This document shows positions 13,358 to 21,760 of a stretch of 23,353 nt of DNA, in pieces. Origin of the DNA: a virus. The position numbers were made by a program, and so were the translations under genes. Position 1 is the stretch's first letter, and each line of letters starts with the position of its first letter. The stretch spans positions 1 through 23,353 of IMG/VR virus record IMGVR_UViG_3300025086_000258; one strand, written 5' to 3'. The notes beneath the pieces are model-generated. The model made no database searches. It was given only the letters and a program-made list of their open reading frames with translations, and was not told the DNA's origin.

Positions 13358-14227
13358 TTATGCGGATGTCATACCAGAGCCTTGTAACGCTGTATATGCG
13401 CCAATGCCCTGTAAAAACGGATTAGATGCAGGCTCTGTTACACTTTTAAATGTGGAAGATAAACTGCCTGAAGGGGTGCCTTTAAGCAACTGACTACCAA
13501 GCTCCAATCGAGTAAATGGATCCATAGTTTGTTGAAGCTGGTTCTGACGCTGGGCAGTAAGCTGCGCTTGTTGCTGTTGTTGCCCAATCTGACCAAGCTG
13601 AGAAAGCATGCCAATGTCAGCACGCCCTAGTTCGGACTGTAAGCGCCCTACATCAGCGATAGTGCCAGCCGCCTGACCTAAGCCACCAAACAACTGAGCG
13701 GCCTTCTGAGAGGCTCCAACGGCCTTGTCAAAGCCAGATGACAAGAACTTACCAATTTCACCAAGCCTGCGTCCTTCCTGCTCTGCCCTTTGTACGCCTG
13801 CACGAGAGCCTCCAAATGCACCAGACCCAACTGCTTGTGAAGAAAGCTTCTGCTGACCTATTGCGGCTTGACGATTGATTTCGTCAATCACCTCTTGCTT
13901 GTATGGGTTCATGTAAGACTGAATACCTTGAGCGGGGTCAAGCATGCCCAAGCCCTGTGCGATGCCAGATGTAGCAAGCTGTCCTGCCGTTTGAACCATA
14001 GGCTGAAACATGCCAAACTGCTGTTGAGCCTGTTGAGCGGCCTGCTGTTGCAACGGGTCGAGAGCCGCCACTTGATACTGAGGCAAGTTAAGAGGTGTGT
14101 CTAAGAGACCGGGAGAGGTCTGATTAGCCCCACTAAACTGACCAAAAGCAGTGCCAAGCAACCGCTTTTCAAGACCCTCAAGATAGGGCGCAAGTCTTTG
14201 TACCTGTTCTACAGTTTGAGTAGCCAT
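13358..14227 (-). CDS. Gln/Ala-rich virion protein (289 aa), candidate internal or tail protein
   Basis: The protein is very rich in Gln, Ala and Gly. Residues ~59-70 and ~215-235 are Gln runs (LQQQAAQQAQQQ, GQQQQQAQ). The segment YMNPYKQEVIDEI near 105-117 and the following GAFGGSRAG near 136-144 form a signature I know from marine phage structural proteins of unclear function. It is predicted largely helical, without membrane spans. The ATG at 14227 shares its A with the preceding TAA stop, and AGGAT in the last codons of the upstream gene serves as its ribosome-binding site. It probably sits inside the virion or in the tail tube, by context. Confidence 0.65.
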   Translation of the reverse strand: MATQTVEQVQRLAPYLEGLEKRLLGTAFGQFSGANQTSPGLLDTPLNLPQYQVAALDPLQQQAAQQAQQQFGMFQPMVQTAGQLATSGIAQGLGMLDPAQGIQSYMNPYKQEVIDEINRQAAIGQQKLSSQAVGSGAFGGSRAGVQRAEQEGRRLGEIGKFLSSGFDKAVGASQKAAQLFGGLGQAAGTIADVGRLQSELGRADIGMLSQLGQIGQQQQQAQLTAQRQNQLQQTMDPFTRLELGSQLLKGTPSGSLSSTFKSVTEPASNPFLQGIGAYTALQGSGMTSA

Positions 14228-15060
14228 TATGCCATCCTTTCAAACGCATCCATGAGCTTGTATTGAGCTTCAATGCCCATTCTTGCAGCTTCATCCTTGT
14301 TTTTCGCGCCCATCATTTTACCTAAACCTTCATTAGCGTCTCTAGTGTGAACAAACTCACCAGCCAACAAAAGCGCAGGAACATCATCTTTTGTGCCTGA
14401 ACCTTCAGATGGGTCTATGCCGCCATTGCGGCGAGGGAAGTAAGCCTCACCACCATCTGCGTAGTTAATCCCACCTAGCTGGCCTCCTGGGCCCCCAGCC
14501 CCAAATGGACGCCGTTGGAATGAGCCTTGAGCGACCTCATCTTCTTCGTCACCAGCTAGTAATTGCGCTACAAGCCCTGCAGCTAAACCTTCCCCAAGTT
14601 GGCTATTTAGTAGCTTAAATAGTAAGTTACCCTCATCTTCTCCAGCAATACCTAAAGACTTTAGTAAACCACCAGACATAGTTCCATCTCCCTTTGCCAA
14701 AGGGGCGGTTCCTTTAAGTGCGCCAAAACCAGCGCCGCCTACTGTCTTGCCCACCTTGTCTTTTATAATTTGTTCGGTAGCTTTGTCACCAGTAGCTCCC
14801 CCAAATGCAGACAAGTCGAACTTTTGTTCGGGTGTAGCTGCTGCGCCAGCGCCTCCTGAAAGATAACCCAAGCCTCCGCCAAGAGCGGCAGAAAGCAAGG
14901 CATCCTTTGGTTTCCCGCCAAGAGCCACACTGCCAATGCCAGAAATAAGAGCCTTCTGCAACATTGGATTCATGCCTGGCATCAAAGCCTGACCAATACC
15001 AGGGGCAAATGCGCTAAGTGCAACTGGCGCCGCAGTCTTGATTAAATCTTTTAAGTTCAT
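14227..15060 (-). CDS. Gly/Ala-rich virion protein (277 aa) with 'DDVPALLLAGEFV' motif
   Basis: Residues ~8-75 are hydrophobic and Gly/Ala-rich (AFAPGIGQALMPGMNPML), reminiscent of membrane-active or core proteins. The C-terminal part has the recognisable stretch YADGGEAYFPRRNGGID, near 198-214, and DDVPALLLAGEFVHTRDA, near 223-240. Sequences of this type recur in phage structural proteins, sometimes in tape-measure-like ones. The exact function is unknown. The ATG at 15060 follows AAGGTGGCATA, which belongs to the end of the upstream gene (1-base overlap). The gene ends with the codons that provide the next gene's binding site. Confidence 0.65.
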   Translation of the reverse strand: MNLKDLIKTAAPVALSAFAPGIGQALMPGMNPMLQKALISGIGSVALGGKPKDALLSAALGGGLGYLSGGAGAAATPEQKFDLSAFGGATGDKATEQIIKDKVGKTVGGAGFGALKGTAPLAKGDGTMSGGLLKSLGIAGEDEGNLLFKLLNSQLGEGLAAGLVAQLLAGDEEDEVAQGSFQRRPFGAGGPGGQLGGINYADGGEAYFPRRNGGIDPSEGSGTKDDVPALLLAGEFVHTRDANEGLGKMMGAKNKDEAARMGIEAQYKLMDAFERMA

Positions 15061-15287
15061 TATGCCACCTTTACAGTACCACTATCATTATACAGCGCTC
15101 CTGTCTCAAGTCCAGTGGCAGATGTGGGCAAATCTGTCAGCGTTAATTTAGTTCCCCGCATCTCACCAGGATTACGCTCCTGTTCAATAAAAGTTTGTAA
15201 CGAACGAACCAAATCCGCCATGTACTGCTGCGAGTACTCGGCCTGCGGTTCTGGGAGCCTTGGTGGCGCAACTTGATTACTTGACAT
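15060..15287 (-). CDS. Small virion-associated protein (75 aa)
   Basis: A proline-rich start (APPRLPEPQAEYS) is followed by a helix (MADLVRSLQTFIEQERNPG), and the end is beta-rich and polar, TGALYNDSGTVKVA. I recall this pattern from short proteins in marine phage structural operons, next to the 'INREVTSYSNEGGW' protein. The last residues (ALYNDSGTVKV) resemble the ending of some fibre-related proteins. The role is not known. It overlaps both neighbours by one base, and its terminal Lys-Val-Ala codons form the Shine-Dalgarno of the next gene. Operon position makes a virion role likely. Confidence 0.65.
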   Translation of the reverse strand: MSSNQVAPPRLPEPQAEYSQQYMADLVRSLQTFIEQERNPGEMRGTKLTLTDLPTSATGLETGALYNDSGTVKVA

Positions 15288-17428
15288 TATCTTCTACCAT
15301 CTTGCCTAATGTCCACACGAGGGCTACCTAGCTTCCATTTAGACCCTAGTGCGTTTGATTCTACACGAAGTGCAAAGGAACGTCCACGAACTCTTAAATC
15401 TAACTGTTCTGTAAACTCTTCAACAGGAGTTGTTTGTGTTCTGCTTGTAGTTCCAGATTGCGTGCTATCAAAGTCTGCACCGGGGTTGTTACGAGCCTTA
15501 ACAGTAAAAGTGGCTTGAGGAGAAGCTAAATTTGTTGACCCGTCAAAAGTTAAATCAGGAATAACTTTACGAAGATATGTAAACCTATCCCCGTCTCCAA
15601 TATCAATAGCGGCAGATTCGATAAACGAATCCATAGCAGAGCCGTCATCATCGTAGCCAAGTTCATGGTTATAAATAAACCCATCTCCCGTTGCTATGGG
15701 GAAGGTCCGAGTACCGCGATCCAGCCATGCAGTTCTTTCAATCGTGCCAAAGTACCATACTTTTTCACCATAATTGTATGTAACATAACGGTTATTGTCA
15801 CTTGCATTAGCGGACGGGTAGAACCAAGTTACTTCGCTAAACTCTGTGTTTACACCAGCAACAACTTTTTCTCTCTCGCTTATGTTAAAGTCTAAAAAAA
15901 CTTTGTCCTTTACCGTACACGGCAGTGTTTGTGTTTGCCCAGCATATACATAGAACGTATCAATACCCATCCAGAACACAAAGTCCTCGGTGGACACAGC
16001 AGAGTTTGGACTCATAATTGTGATGTTGCTGGACAGTTGCTGTAGACCAAAGGTAAACGGTGGGCCAATAAACCGCATAGATGTAAGAGCCGTGTCCGTC
16101 CAAACCAGTATCTCACGCTTTGTTTCCACTGCTTGTACAAAGGTAGAGCCCGCGCCCAAACGCAAGTCACCCGCCGTATTTGCTGAGGTGGGAAACCATT
16201 CTGTTGGGTTTTCTTGGTCAGAAAAACGAATCAACAACGGGTCTTGAATACCGTCTCCATCTGTTGCGCTAGAACTTGCATTTAAGCCATCAGAGCCAAA
16301 TGCAATAACGTGGCGGTCACGGTCAGAAACAAGAATCTGCTTGGCCAAAGTCGGGACACTTCGCTTTGTGCCTGTGATTGTGTTTAACTTTACAGCACGA
16401 GTGGACAAGTTGTTGGTTCTGTCCCAATAATAAATTTCATCATCGCGTGGATTAATAAGCAGGTCCTCACCAAAGTTATCGTGAGACCACAAACGTATCT
16501 GTGTCGTGGTTGTCAAACCACCTGATGCTGCCTGGCCCCAACCTGAAAAATCATTCGCAGGGTCGGCGTTGCCTAGTGCTAGTCTTACAACAGAGCCATC
16601 AGCATGTGTTGTAGCCGTAGTGCCAGAGTGCCCGCGTGTGCAACTTGTTAAGTCATTGCTTGATATACCACCAACTAGAATAAGCTCGTTACCAATTAAT
16701 ACAACGTCACTAGCTACAATACCCGTGGTGCTTGTCACGGTAATTGTTGTGTCCCCAGCGGTCAGCGTACCACCCTCGTTTACAGTTGTCTGTAAAGCAC
16801 CGTTGGTCACACCATAGTAAAGACCTGCACCCCAGCCTGTACCACCAACAGTGGTGTTCAATCCCACATTTACTTGATATTCACCAACGACACTTGAGCC
16901 ACCATTGCCCGTATCCGAAGAGTTTGCGGCTACCGCGCTGGTAATTTCGTAAGTATTCGCATCAACAATACGAGCAACCTGATACTCAATGTTAAGCACC
17001 GCCGCAGTAATTACGCCGCCAAGACTTACTGCACCTGAGAAAGTCACAAAGTCAAACTGGTTTGCACCGTGACTGACATCTGTCACTGTGATAGTTGCAG
17101 AACCATCTGTTGCGGCAAAGGTTACATCACCTGCGGAAGTGGTAGCGCGGACGGGGGTAATGTCGTTTAGAGTGCCACCCTCTTCAATGTAGTATTTTAG
17201 GTGAGAGCCTATGCCCAAGTAGTTGGAACCATCTAATGCTATCCAATTATGCAGTGCACGGGCTGTGCCTAAATAAGTGCTAGTGGTGTACTTCTCCCAG
17301 CCACCCATCTTTTCAGGAAACCCAAAGCGAAACCTAATCTTGTCACAATCACGCCAGCCGCCTTCGTTAGAATACGAAGTGACTTCTCTGTTAATACCGG
17401 GCTTAAACTGTAGCTTTGTTAACGGCAT
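15287..17428 (-). CDS. Head/tail stabilisation-type structural protein (713 aa)
   Basis: The opening, LQFKPGINREVTSYSNEGGWRDCDKIRF (split over residues ~6-33), and GFPEKMGGWEKY near 36-47 mark a family common in marine phages. It is often annotated as a structural or phage-stabilisation protein, by analogy with P22 gp10 of the tail hub. Residues ~85-290 carry Gly, Thr and Ser-rich beta sequence, probably an inserted Ig-like or adhesin domain. The rest is beta-rich, with EVTWFYPSANASDNNRYVTY near 530-550 and GDGFIYNHELGYDDDG near 590-605. It most likely forms part of the short tail or neck. The ATG at 17428 has AGG 7 bases upstream. The next gene upstream ends only 8 bases away. Confidence 0.75.
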   Translation of the reverse strand: MPLTKLQFKPGINREVTSYSNEGGWRDCDKIRFRFGFPEKMGGWEKYTTSTYLGTARALHNWIALDGSNYLGIGSHLKYYIEEGGTLNDITPVRATTSAGDVTFAATDGSATITVTDVSHGANQFDFVTFSGAVSLGGVITAAVLNIEYQVARIVDANTYEITSAVAANSSDTGNGGSSVVGEYQVNVGLNTTVGGTGWGAGLYYGVTNGALQTTVNEGGTLTAGDTTITVTSTTGIVASDVVLIGNELILVGGISSNDLTSCTRGHSGTTATTHADGSVVRLALGNADPANDFSGWGQAASGGLTTTTQIRLWSHDNFGEDLLINPRDDEIYYWDRTNNLSTRAVKLNTITGTKRSVPTLAKQILVSDRDRHVIAFGSDGLNASSSATDGDGIQDPLLIRFSDQENPTEWFPTSANTAGDLRLGAGSTFVQAVETKREILVWTDTALTSMRFIGPPFTFGLQQLSSNITIMSPNSAVSTEDFVFWMGIDTFYVYAGQTQTLPCTVKDKVFLDFNISEREKVVAGVNTEFSEVTWFYPSANASDNNRYVTYNYGEKVWYFGTIERTAWLDRGTRTFPIATGDGFIYNHELGYDDDGSAMDSFIESAAIDIGDGDRFTYLRKVIPDLTFDGSTNLASPQATFTVKARNNPGADFDSTQSGTTSRTQTTPVEEFTEQLDLRVRGRSFALRVESNALGSKWKLGSPRVDIRQDGRR

Positions 17429-17436
17429 ATTAATAC

Positions 17437-18159
17437 CTACGCAGGCTGAGTGTAGCTGTTAGAGTTATAAAATGTTCCTGTCATAATCTCAGAACCCTTT
17501 GCGTAACTGGATGGATTCTTTAAACGAAACCCATACCAAGTATAGCCAGAGCTTCTTGCGCCTGAAACATTGTCGGTTACAAAAGAAATGATACCTATAT
17601 TATAAACACCGCCTGTATACGTTATGGCGTTTATAAGACCATCAGCGTCCCAACCGATAGAATAACTTCTACTACCGCCTTGACTTCCGCTTGACCCCGC
17701 ATCCCATCTTCCAACTATATTAGTTACAGTAGAGGAACTTGTGCCTCCATACAAAAGAACATGTTCGGAGTTAGCGGCAACATCTTCATTTTGTTGTACG
17801 GTAATACTTGCGCTAGTAATAAAACCTGTCCCCGCATGAAAAACAGGCTGATAACAAAGAGAATTCGAGCTAACGCTAAACGAAGAAGGAGCCGCAGTGC
17901 TGCTTTGTGATGTCAGACCTACAGCGGAGTTACTAAAACCATAGTCCATGTTAACTTGTAAATTTCTTGTGGCAGTTCCAACACCCCCATAATAGTCACT
18001 GAAACTTGCGGTGCCGCTTTGGGGAATGCTTGTGTTTACCGCGTTGTCTGCAACATTTGCGCCGCCTCTGTAGTATTCCGAAACACTGTCAGGAGCCGTA
18101 CCACCAAAAGTAGTTCTAAACTGAGATAAGCTAATTTGACCAGAGCTAGGAAGAGACAT
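17437..18159 (-). CDS. Tail fibre/structural protein (240 aa) with 'LPSSGQISLSQ' start
   Basis: The N-terminus, LPSSGQISLSQFRTTFGG, followed by SEYYRGGANVADNA and a second SGTASFSDYYGG, is a signature of small marine phage tail or adhesin proteins. The first ~60 residues are probably a conserved attachment module. Residues ~65-240 are a beta-rich, Ser, Gly and Tyr-rich domain that probably faces outward and may bind the host surface. There is no enzyme motif. The ATG at 18159 lies 2 bases after the upstream stop, and its binding site (GGGA, ~10 bases away) is weak, so translation is probably coupled. Confidence 0.68.
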   Translation of the reverse strand: MSLPSSGQISLSQFRTTFGGTAPDSVSEYYRGGANVADNAVNTSIPQSGTASFSDYYGGVGTATRNLQVNMDYGFSNSAVGLTSQSSTAAPSSFSVSSNSLCYQPVFHAGTGFITSASITVQQNEDVAANSEHVLLYGGTSSSTVTNIVGRWDAGSSGSQGGSRSYSIGWDADGLINAITYTGGVYNIGIISFVTDNVSGARSSGYTWYGFRLKNPSSYAKGSEIMTGTFYNSNSYTQPA

Positions 18160-18161
18160 AA

Positions 18162-18968
18162 TTACACAGTCCCAAATGCTGATACATCGTTTGCAGAGGT
18201 AATTGCGCCGTTCGTTCCTATTTTAGCTACCTTGGTTGTTGTTCCACCGCTCGTGTAACTAAACACAAGTTCGTTACTAACAACACTAATTGTCCAATCT
18301 CCTAATGTAAACGTGCTGCCGCTAATCGGAACAGTAGAAAAGCTTAGAGTGCCAGAGCCGTCTGTTTGAAGGTACTGACCATTTGTGCCATCAGCGACAG
18401 GATAACTTAGACCGTCCAGCACAACTTTTCCGCTTCCGTTAGGTGTTATGTTAATATCTTGATTAGACACAGAAACGATACTGTGGGTCTGAACATCCAA
18501 GTTACCCCCTAATTGCGGGGTGGTGTCGTTTACAAGGTCGGTTGGTGCAGAAAGCGTGTTAGTGAAATCTGTCACCTGTGCGCCAGAACCCGCTCCATTT
18601 GCAAAAATAATGGAAGTGTCGCCGTTGTTAACAGTGGCGTTGCCACCGCTACCTTGTGTAAAAACAACCTGCTGCCCAGAATTGTTTTGTACAAAATACA
18701 ACTTGTCTTGATCGTTGGGGCTAATTGTAATTGTGTTAGTCCCGCTTGGAGAGCCACTTAAAATCAACACTTTGTTGTGACCGTCTGAAAGCTGCCCGTC
18801 AGTGGTTGTTAGTGTATGTGTTGTGCCCGATAAAGTAAGGGTGCCAACCCCGCCAGCAATGCGGTCAATGATATCAAAGTTTGTATTTACAGTTGTGCCC
18901 CAAGCACCCGCCTGTTCACCTGAACCGGGTTTTTGTATGCCTGAGTTTGAGGTATAGGTACTTGCCAT
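18162..18968 (-). CDS. Tail fibre protein (268 aa) with 'QKPGSGEQAGAWGTTVNTNF' module
   Basis: The N-terminal module (residues 1-40), including IQKPGSGEQAGAWGTTVNTN and FDIIDRIAGG, is a recurring phage tail-fibre start. A repetitive Gly, Thr and Ser-rich beta region follows (residues ~40-140). The segment TTPQLGGNLDVQTHSIVS, near 148-165, is a common marine phage fibre motif. The C-terminus (~200-268) looks like a small beta domain that may bind receptor or aid trimerisation. The ATG at 18968 directly follows the upstream stop, and its ribosome-binding site, AAGGTGG, lies in that gene's last codons. A structural role in host attachment is likely but not shown. Confidence 0.72.
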   Translation of the reverse strand: MASTYTSNSGIQKPGSGEQAGAWGTTVNTNFDIIDRIAGGVGTLTLSGTTHTLTTTDGQLSDGHNKVLILSGSPSGTNTITISPNDQDKLYFVQNNSGQQVVFTQGSGGNATVNNGDTSIIFANGAGSGAQVTDFTNTLSAPTDLVNDTTPQLGGNLDVQTHSIVSVSNQDINITPNGSGKVVLDGLSYPVADGTNGQYLQTDGSGTLSFSTVPISGSTFTLGDWTISVVSNELVFSYTSGGTTTKVAKIGTNGAITSANDVSAFGTV

Positions 18969-19685
18969 TTATGCCACCTTATTTATCCATGTTTCAGACG
19001 ATGTGCCTGCATTAATTTGAACCCAACTATCACCTGTGTGTGTTATGGGTGTCCAATTTTCAGTTGTTGCGCCTGCATCTACCTGTACCCAAAGTATATC
19101 ACCGTTTGCTGTTATAATAAATAGACTGTCCATTGTTTGTGAACCAGTTAATAAAAACCCTCCTAAAGTAGACAAGTCAAACTGAGAATCTAACGTCATT
19201 GCTCCGTTAAGCAATAAACCGCCAATCGCAGATTGAGTAAAGTTTGCCTGCAGTTCTGCAACACCTGACGAAATTAATTGTTGCGCGGTGGTTTGAGTAA
19301 AGTTAGCGTCAACACTAGCAGTGCCTACGGCTATAAGTTGTTGAGTGGTGGTTTGAGTAAAGTTTGCATCTACTTCTGCAACACCAGAAGCTGTAAAGTT
19401 TGGCGCGGTAGTCTGAGTAAAGTTTGCATCTACTTCCACAACGCCTACAGCTATGAGTTGTTGCGTTGTAGTTTGGGTAAAATTACTTGATAGATCCACT
19501 TCACCCACAAGAGTTCCAGCGGCGGCAGCTATTTTTACAAACAACGCTTCTAACTCTAACACCCCTGAAAAGGTAGCGTTAGCGGCGGTTGTTTGCGTAA
19601 AATTTGCGTCAACGGTCTCAGTCCCAAACAGCAAAATGCCTTCGGTAGCGATACTGTTTTCAGCTATCGCGTAAGAACCAAACAT
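18969..19685 (-). CDS. Repeat-containing tail protein (238 aa, 20-residue repeats)
   Basis: Residues 27-186 consist of eight consecutive 20-residue repeats. The typical form is ANFTQTTxQQLIxxGVxEVD; later copies (147-186) diverge to ANFTQSAIGGLLLNGAMTLD and SQFDLSTLGG. A half-copy precedes them. A C-terminal part (~187-238) has two WVQ(V/I)(D/N)AG-type units (ILWVQVDAGATTENW, SWVQINAGTSSETW) which look like an internal duplication of a small beta motif. The regular period suggests a stacked beta structure, such as a shaft or spacer. The repeat number could vary between relatives. It shares its ATG base with the upstream stop (TGATG). By context it is a fibre component; I recognise no named family. 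Confidence 0.68.
   Translation of the reverse strand: MFGSYAIAENSIATEGILLFGTETVDANFTQTTAANATFSGVLELEALFVKIAAAAGTLVGEVDLSSNFTQTTTQQLIAVGVVEVDANFTQTTAPNFTASGVAEVDANFTQTTTQQLIAVGTASVDANFTQTTAQQLISSGVAELQANFTQSAIGGLLLNGAMTLDSQFDLSTLGGFLLTGSQTMDSLFIITANGDILWVQVDAGATTENWTPITHTGDSWVQINAGTSSETWINKVA
19128..19607 (-). repeat. Eight in-frame 60-bp tandem repeats in the tail protein gene
   Basis: These bases encode residues 27-186 of the 238-residue tail protein as eight units of 60 bases without any change in length. The copies covering residues 67-146 are most alike, with FTQTT at the same position in each. The first two and last two are older-looking, diverged copies. Tandem units of exactly constant length suggest growth or loss by unequal recombination. 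Confidence 0.8.
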
Positions 19686-19858
19686 CAGTCTGCATCCTGA
19701 ATGGTGTTACCTTCAGCTACCCACTCAAGGATGGCTGCGTAGTGGCGGTTGTCTAGGGCATTATTTGGTACAATAATTACTTCACCGTCTATTGTAGCTG
19801 TAATAGAGGCGGTATCACTGATAATACTTTTATTATATTGTGCTGATGTAATTTTCAT
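19685..19858 (-). CDS. Small conserved tail-operon protein (57 aa)
   Basis: This short gene is easily missed. It starts at the ATG at 19858, with GGAG 8 bases upstream, and ends in TGA at 19687-19685, sharing one base with the next ATG. The protein begins MKITSAQYNKSIISD, has a beta-rich centre (ITATIDGEVIIVPN), and ends in a short helix, RHYAAILEWVAEGNTIQDAD. Short proteins ending in this 'W-x-A-E-G-N' way occur in marine phage tail regions and may be fibre-assembly or chaperone-type proteins; that is inference. It fills the gap between two fibre genes exactly, which supports it. Confidence 0.72.
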   Translation of the reverse strand: MKITSAQYNKSIISDTASITATIDGEVIIVPNNALDNRHYAAILEWVAEGNTIQDAD

Positions 19859-19860
19859 GT

Positions 19861-20961
19861 TTATAACTCCGCATCAAATCCTAATGCCGCAGAAGCATTG
19901 TTCCCATATAAAAAACCACCATCACCCTGTGTTCCGCTTACACTTCCAGAATTATATATAGAAACCGCGTTTTTATGAGAAAAAGCATCTAGAATAAAAT
20001 TATTAAAAGTATGCACCGCATAACCACCTATCATTCCATAATAATTTGACCCAGTTGTGTGAACGAGAGATGGGTTGGCTCTCATTGTTACAGGAAGTTG
20101 CAAAATTCCCTGCACATAACTAGAGGTGTAAAAAGAACCATTTGCTATATTTTTGTTTGCGCCAGAACCCTGACCTCCGCCAACAATTTGACAATAATAC
20201 CTCTGACACCCAGCCAACTCATCCCCAAACGAACGATGTTCAAACGGTGTGGCCTGTTCGCCTAGCTCAAGTTGTACGCCTGTGAGAAAAAAGTTTCCTG
20301 TTTGTGCGGCAATATTAACAGAGTCACTGTGTGCAAAATCATCTGTGCCACTATAAGCCCCCCAACCAGTATGAGGAGTGCCAGTAAAATCTGTACCAGC
20401 AGACAAAGTCCAAAATACATTAAATTCTTCTGTATTGTCATTCGCTATATTGCCTGATGTATCTCCATCAATAGTAATAGTTTTATATTCCCATGTGTTT
20501 GCTGACGATACCGTATAACTTTGCAAGTTACTACGAGGGCCTGTTGGTTGATAAAAAAGTATAGAGTGTTTTCCAGCTACAGGAGATTTTACCCAAAAAG
20601 ATAAAGTTACGCTTTTTGCATTAGATGTGCCGTAAGCTAATTGCTGAACATTTTGTCCTTCTAATTTTGTCTCAAGATACATAACTTCATCTGAGGCTTG
20701 TGCGCTTTCTGCTGTTGTCACTGCAACCTTTAAAGAATTTGAAAATCCATTACCAGAGGGATTATCTGTATCTTGTGTTACAGCTATAACCAATTCGTCA
20801 AAATTAGATTTTACAATAAGAAATCTATCTACTGTATAACCATTTGCAGTTGTCGTAGCATTTCTCTGGTCAACCTGCATCGCACCATTGATAATTAGAT
20901 TCCTGTTTGATAGGCTTGTTTGTGAACCTATCAGTGCGGCTAGTTCTGCTGCTTTACTCAT
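19861..20961 (-). CDS. Tail fibre/receptor-binding protein (366 aa)
   Basis: SNRNLIINGAMQVDQRN (residues ~18-34), followed by a GYTVDRF motif near 41-47, is a well-known start in phage tail fibre proteins. The central region (~50-240) resembles a carbohydrate-binding jelly-roll module. It contains VTLSFWVKSPVAGKHSI near 117-133, WEYKTITIDGDTSG near 156-169, and FFLTGVQLELGEQATPFEHRSFGDE, spread over ~223-247. The C-terminal ~120 residues are Gly, Ser, Asn and Tyr-rich and probably form the variable tip. It likely contacts host surface glycans. The ATG at 20961 overlaps the upstream stop as ATGA, with GGAG 7 bases upstream in the last codons of that gene. It is the longest fibre gene in the block. 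Confidence 0.75.
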   Translation of the reverse strand: MSKAAELAALIGSQTSLSNRNLIINGAMQVDQRNATTTANGYTVDRFLIVKSNFDELVIAVTQDTDNPSGNGFSNSLKVAVTTAESAQASDEVMYLETKLEGQNVQQLAYGTSNAKSVTLSFWVKSPVAGKHSILFYQPTGPRSNLQSYTVSSANTWEYKTITIDGDTSGNIANDNTEEFNVFWTLSAGTDFTGTPHTGWGAYSGTDDFAHSDSVNIAAQTGNFFLTGVQLELGEQATPFEHRSFGDELAGCQRYYCQIVGGGQGSGANKNIANGSFYTSSYVQGILQLPVTMRANPSLVHTTGSNYYGMIGGYAVHTFNNFILDAFSHKNAVSIYNSGSVSGTQGDGGFLYGNNASAALGFDAEL

Positions 20962-21353
20962 GCTAGGTCTCCGTGAATTGTAACGTATCCTCTTTCATCG
21001 TGATTCGTCCTGTTCGCTGAGGAACTTACATAATAAATTTCTAAGTCTATTGAACCAGAAGCATTTGTACCTTCAGTGGTATCAATGTTAAGAGAACTGG
21101 CACTTGCGCTACCATCGTCTGCCATACCTGAAACAGCATAGTTTGCAGATGAAAAACTGCTAGTGTAATTTAACCCAAAGTCTCCAGTACCGTCATCGTC
21201 TAGGGTAGAAACATTAAAACTATCGTTTATTGATGCACCATTTTGAGGTTTATCTATCCAGACCTTCGCACTTCCCCCTGCAACAAAGCTAGTAGCAATG
21301 CTGTTGTTCCCGCTGGCATCCTTCAGGGTGTTTACTCTCAGTTCGCTTGCCAT
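20958..21353 (-). CDS. Tail fibre paralogue D (131 aa), ends GDLA
   Basis: It opens with the fibre-type start SELRVNTLKDASGNNS and then has SAKVWIDKPQNGASINDSFN, near 28-47, and GTGDFGLNYTSSFSSANYAVSGM, near 55-77. The paralogue at 21760-22152 has the same order of motifs (SAKAW, NGTGDVTLSFTASLSNANYACSGM). It ends VTIHGDLA. The beta-rich, Ser, Asn and Asp-rich character suggests a virion surface protein, perhaps a short fibre or decoration. The start at 21353 shares a base with the previous stop, and GGAG lies 10 bases upstream inside that gene's terminal GDLA codons. Confidence 0.68.
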   Translation of the reverse strand: MASELRVNTLKDASGNNSIATSFVAGGSAKVWIDKPQNGASINDSFNVSTLDDDGTGDFGLNYTSSFSSANYAVSGMADDGSASASSLNIDTTEGTNASGSIDLEIYYVSSSANRTNHDERGYVTIHGDLA

Positions 21354-21760
21354 TACGCTAGGTCTCCGAAAAATGCTATTGAATGTGCCGCATCACTGTC
21401 GGACAAAGCACCGCCACTAGCAGTGTACATTCTAGTTATAAAAGCGGATGCGCTTGTATTATCAACAGTACCTGCACGATTATAAGAACTATCGTGATTG
21501 CTGATTAAAGCTGCAACCGCCAAAGCCGCAGAAAAAGCGTTAGTAACTGTAACAGTATTCAATCCAGTACCACCATCAGCAACGCTAGATATGTTTAAAG
21601 AAACTGCCGCATTGCTACTGGCATCACTTTGTAAGTTTCCTGTAACTTTTGCTACACTCTTTTGCAAAGAAAAAGTATTACTATTGTTTTCAGCAGTAAT
21701 CGTCACATTGCCAGCCGCTGTGTTACCTCTTAGGTCATCTACTTTTAGAATACTAGCCAT
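21353..21760 (-). CDS. Tail fibre paralogue C (135 aa), ends GDLA
   Basis: It begins ASILKVDDLRGNTAAGNVTIT, a start of the same type as its neighbours, and ends IAFFGDLA. The centre (SVAKVTGNLQSD near 35-46, then NAFSAALAVAALIS) is more diverged and more hydrophobic than in paralogues B and D. It lacks the SAK-W segment with Trp, so it may have a different binding face. It is probably a small fibre or surface protein. It overlaps the neighbours by one base on each side, and its ribosome-binding site GGAG is encoded by the GDLA codons of the gene upstream. Confidence 0.66.
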   Translation of the reverse strand: MASILKVDDLRGNTAAGNVTITAENNSNTFSLQKSVAKVTGNLQSDASSNAAVSLNISSVADGGTGLNTVTVTNAFSAALAVAALISNHDSSYNRAGTVDNTSASAFITRMYTASGGALSDSDAAHSIAFFGDLA

